This document shows, piece after piece, positions 4,230 to 5,753 of a stretch of DNA of 5,753 nt (positions are counted from its first letter, which is position 1; each line of letters opens with the position of its first letter). The stretch comes from PALSA-911 sp037442565 (GTDB taxonomy: Bacteria > Pseudomonadota > Alphaproteobacteria > Acetobacterales > Acetobacteraceae). The notes beneath the pieces are model-generated. The model did no database searches and was not told the origin of the DNA. It was given only the letters and a program-made list of their open reading frames with translations. The position numbers and the translations under genes are program-made. The stretch spans positions 1 through 5,753 of the forward strand of contig JBBIQA010000219.1 of assembly GCA_037442565.1 (NCBI GenBank). Direction: 5' to 3'.

Positions 4230-5753
4230 TCAAGCGGCGAACTGGGCCTCGTCCAGTGCCAGCACGCCAGCGGCGCCGTGCATCACCGCGTGTGCCAGGC
4301 CATGCGCCTGGCTCAGCACATGGTCGGCATAGAACCGTGCCGTGCCGATCTTCGCGGTCAGGAAATCCCGGTCCGCGTTGTCGCCCTTGTCGAGCGCCGC
4401 CCGCGCGGCCAGCGCGGCACGGCCCATCTGCCAGCCGCCAGCCACGGTGCCGAACAGCTTCAGCAGCGGCACGGCGCCGGCCAGCGCGATGCTCGGCTGC
4501 GCCGGATAGGTCGTCACCGCCCACTCCACCGCACGGGCCAGCTGTTCCACACCGTCGCGCAGCGCGTCGCGCATGGCGGTGAAATCCGCCTCGTCGACCG
4601 CGGAAAGCGCCGCCACCGTTTCGCGCATGTCGGCGATCGCCACCCGCGCCGCAGCGCCCTTGTCGCGGGCGATCTTGCGCCCGATCAGGTCGTTCGCCTG
4701 GATGCCGGTGGTGCCCTCATAGATCGTCAGGATGCGGGCATCGCGCAGGTGCTGCGCCGCGCCAGTCTCCTCCACGAAACCCATCCCACCATGCACCTGC
4801 ACGCCGAGCGAGGCGATCTCCACCGCGTTTTCCGTGCTCCATCCCTTCACCACCGGGATCAGCAGCTCGGCCCGCGCCTGCAGCCTGGCCCGCTTCGCCT
4901 CGTCCGGATGCCCGGCGGCCAGATCCATCGCCGCCGCCGTGGTGTAGGCCAGCGCCCGCGCCGCCTCGGTGGCCGATTTCATCGCCATCAGCATCCGCCG
5001 CACGTCCGGATGCTTGATGATCGCCACCCGCCCGCCGCCACGTACGCCGGCCTCGGTGCCCTGCAGCCGGCCGCGTGCATAGTCCAGCGCCTGCTGGAAC
5101 GCCCGCTCACCGATCGCCACGCCCTGCAGCCCGACGGCGAAGCGTGCCGCGTTCATCATGATGAACATGTATTCCAGGCCGCGATTGGGCTCGCCCACCA
5201 GCGTGCCGATCGCCCCGTCCTTGTCGCCGAAGGCCAGCATCGCCGTCGGGCTGGCATGGATGCCGAGCTTATGCTCCAGCGACACGCAGCGCACATCGTT
5301 GCGCGCGCCCAGGCTGCCGTCCGGGTTGACCAGGAATTTCGGCACCACGAACAGGGAAATCCCCTTCACCCCCTCCGGCGCATCCGGCAGCCGGGCCAGC
5401 ACCAGGTGGATGATGTTCTCGGTCAGGTCATGCTCGCCATAGGTGATGAAGATCTTCGTGCCGGTGATGCGGAAGTGGTCGCCCTCCGGCACCGCGCGTG
5501 AGCGCACCGCCGACAGGTCCGATCCGGCCTGCGGCTCGGTCAGGTTCATCGTCCCGGTCCAGCTTCCCGCCACCATCTTCGGCAGGTACAGATCCTTCTG
5601 CGCCTGAGTGCCGCAAAGATGCAGCGCCTCGATCGCACCGCGCGTGAGCAGCGGGCACAGGCCGAACGCCATGTTCGCCGACTGCCACATCTCCTCCACC
5701 GCGCACGCCACCAGCCGCGGCATGCCCTGCCCGCCATAGGCGGGATCGCAGGC
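4230..5753 (-). CDS. Acyl-CoA dehydrogenase with C-terminal extension domain (5' end cut by window edge)
   Basis: The last 507 codons of a FAD-dependent acyl-CoA dehydrogenase of about 600 residues, of the long type that includes DmdC-like (methylthiopropanoyl-CoA) and fatty-acyl-CoA enzymes. The frame is open to the right edge, so roughly the first 90 residues are missing. Numbered from the internal Met at 5723: MNLTEPQAGSDLSAV (59-73) is the FAD/substrate signature; KLGIHASPT (152-160); RGLEYMFIMMNAARFAVGLQ (181-200); and VQVHGGMGFVEET (308-320). LTIYEGTTGIQANDL (332-346) has E336 in the place of the catalytic base. Residues about 370-497 form the extra C-terminal helical domain of this subfamily. 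All catalytic elements in view are intact. Electrons would pass to electron-transfer flavoprotein. Acyl chain specificity cannot be inferred. It lies 80 bp upstream of tsaB on the same strand. Confidence 0.95.
   Translation of the reverse strand, partial: ACDPAYGGQGMPRLVACAVEEMWQSANMAFGLCPLLTRGAIEALHLCGTQAQKDLYLPKMVAGSWTGTMNLTEPQAGSDLSAVRSRAVPEGDHFRITGTKIFITYGEHDLTENIIHLVLARLPDAPEGVKGISLFVVPKFLVNPDGSLGARNDVRCVSLEHKLGIHASPTAMLAFGDKDGAIGTLVGEPNRGLEYMFIMMNAARFAVGLQGVAIGERAFQQALDYARGRLQGTEAGVRGGGRVAIIKHPDVRRMLMAMKSATEAARALAYTTAAAMDLAAGHPDEAKRARLQARAELLIPVVKGWSTENAVEIASLGVQVHGGMGFVEETGAAQHLRDARILTIYEGTTGIQANDLIGRKIARDKGAAARVAIADMRETVAALSAVDEADFTAMRDALRDGVEQLARAVEWAVTTYPAQPSIALAGAVPLLKLFGTVAGGWQMGRAALAARAALDKGDNADRDFLTAKIGTARFYADHVLSQAHGLAHAVMHGAAGVLALDEAQFAA

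Noticed and set aside
4226..4237. Palindrome CCGCT-CA-AGCGG as terminator of the acyl-CoA dehydrogenase gene
   Set aside because: A two-base loop cannot form a stable full hairpin, and there is no T-run.
4150..4524. Possible longer N-terminus of TsaB starting at 4524
   Set aside because: The extension overlaps the acyl-CoA dehydrogenase in another frame and is Arg/Gly-rich. The conserved first strand of TsaB begins exactly at the Met at 4149.
4206..5501. Long plus-strand open frame of 431 codons
   Set aside because: It lies fully opposite the acyl-CoA dehydrogenase, is rich in Arg, His and Gln as expected of an antisense frame in GC-rich DNA, and shows no family motif.

Overview
The window is a GC-rich, densely coded chromosomal stretch. 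Its gene content and protein styles suggest an alphaproteobacterium, probably Rhodospirillales and perhaps Acetobacteraceae. The support is a MucR/Ros-type regulator, a Mur-like Fur without the CxxC zinc cysteines, an OlsB-type ornithine-lipid acyltransferase, and a tsaB-rimI pair upstream of fur. The assignment is inferred from protein features, not from any database search. No mobile element, CRISPR array, tRNA or rRNA was seen.

Seven of the eight genes lie on the minus strand, so they read from right to left. From the right edge: an acyl-CoA dehydrogenase with a C-terminal extension domain (5' end cut by the window); tsaB, for t6A tRNA modification; and rimI, an N-acetyltransferase probably starting at a TTG that overlaps the tsaB stop codon. 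Next comes a small TusA-family protein on the plus strand, whose 3' end overlaps the 3' end of rimI tail to tail. It is transcribed divergently from mucR. After mucR comes a 281-bp non-coding gap with several GC-rich inverted repeats. Then follow a Fur/Mur-family regulator, olsB, and a D-2-hydroxyacid dehydrogenase cut by the left edge.

Two transcription blocks are likely. The first is (acyl-CoA dehydrogenase?)-tsaB-rimI, where TsaB and RimI often travel together. The second is fur-olsB-hydroxyacid dehydrogenase: fur and olsB share an ATGA stop/start overlap, and only 15 bp separate olsB from the dehydrogenase. This suggests that a metal-responsive regulator is co-translated with the first enzyme of ornithine-lipid synthesis. 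The mucR/TusA-like divergent pair sits between the blocks and shares a short AT-rich promoter region.

This is mostly ordinary chromosomal sequence, and I see no clear undescribed system. The points most worth a second look are: the Fur protein, which keeps the regulatory metal site but has lost two of four ligands of the second site plus the zinc cysteines; the MucR zinc-finger ligand substitutions; the fur-olsB coupling; and the start-site and promoter ambiguity of the TusA-like gene.
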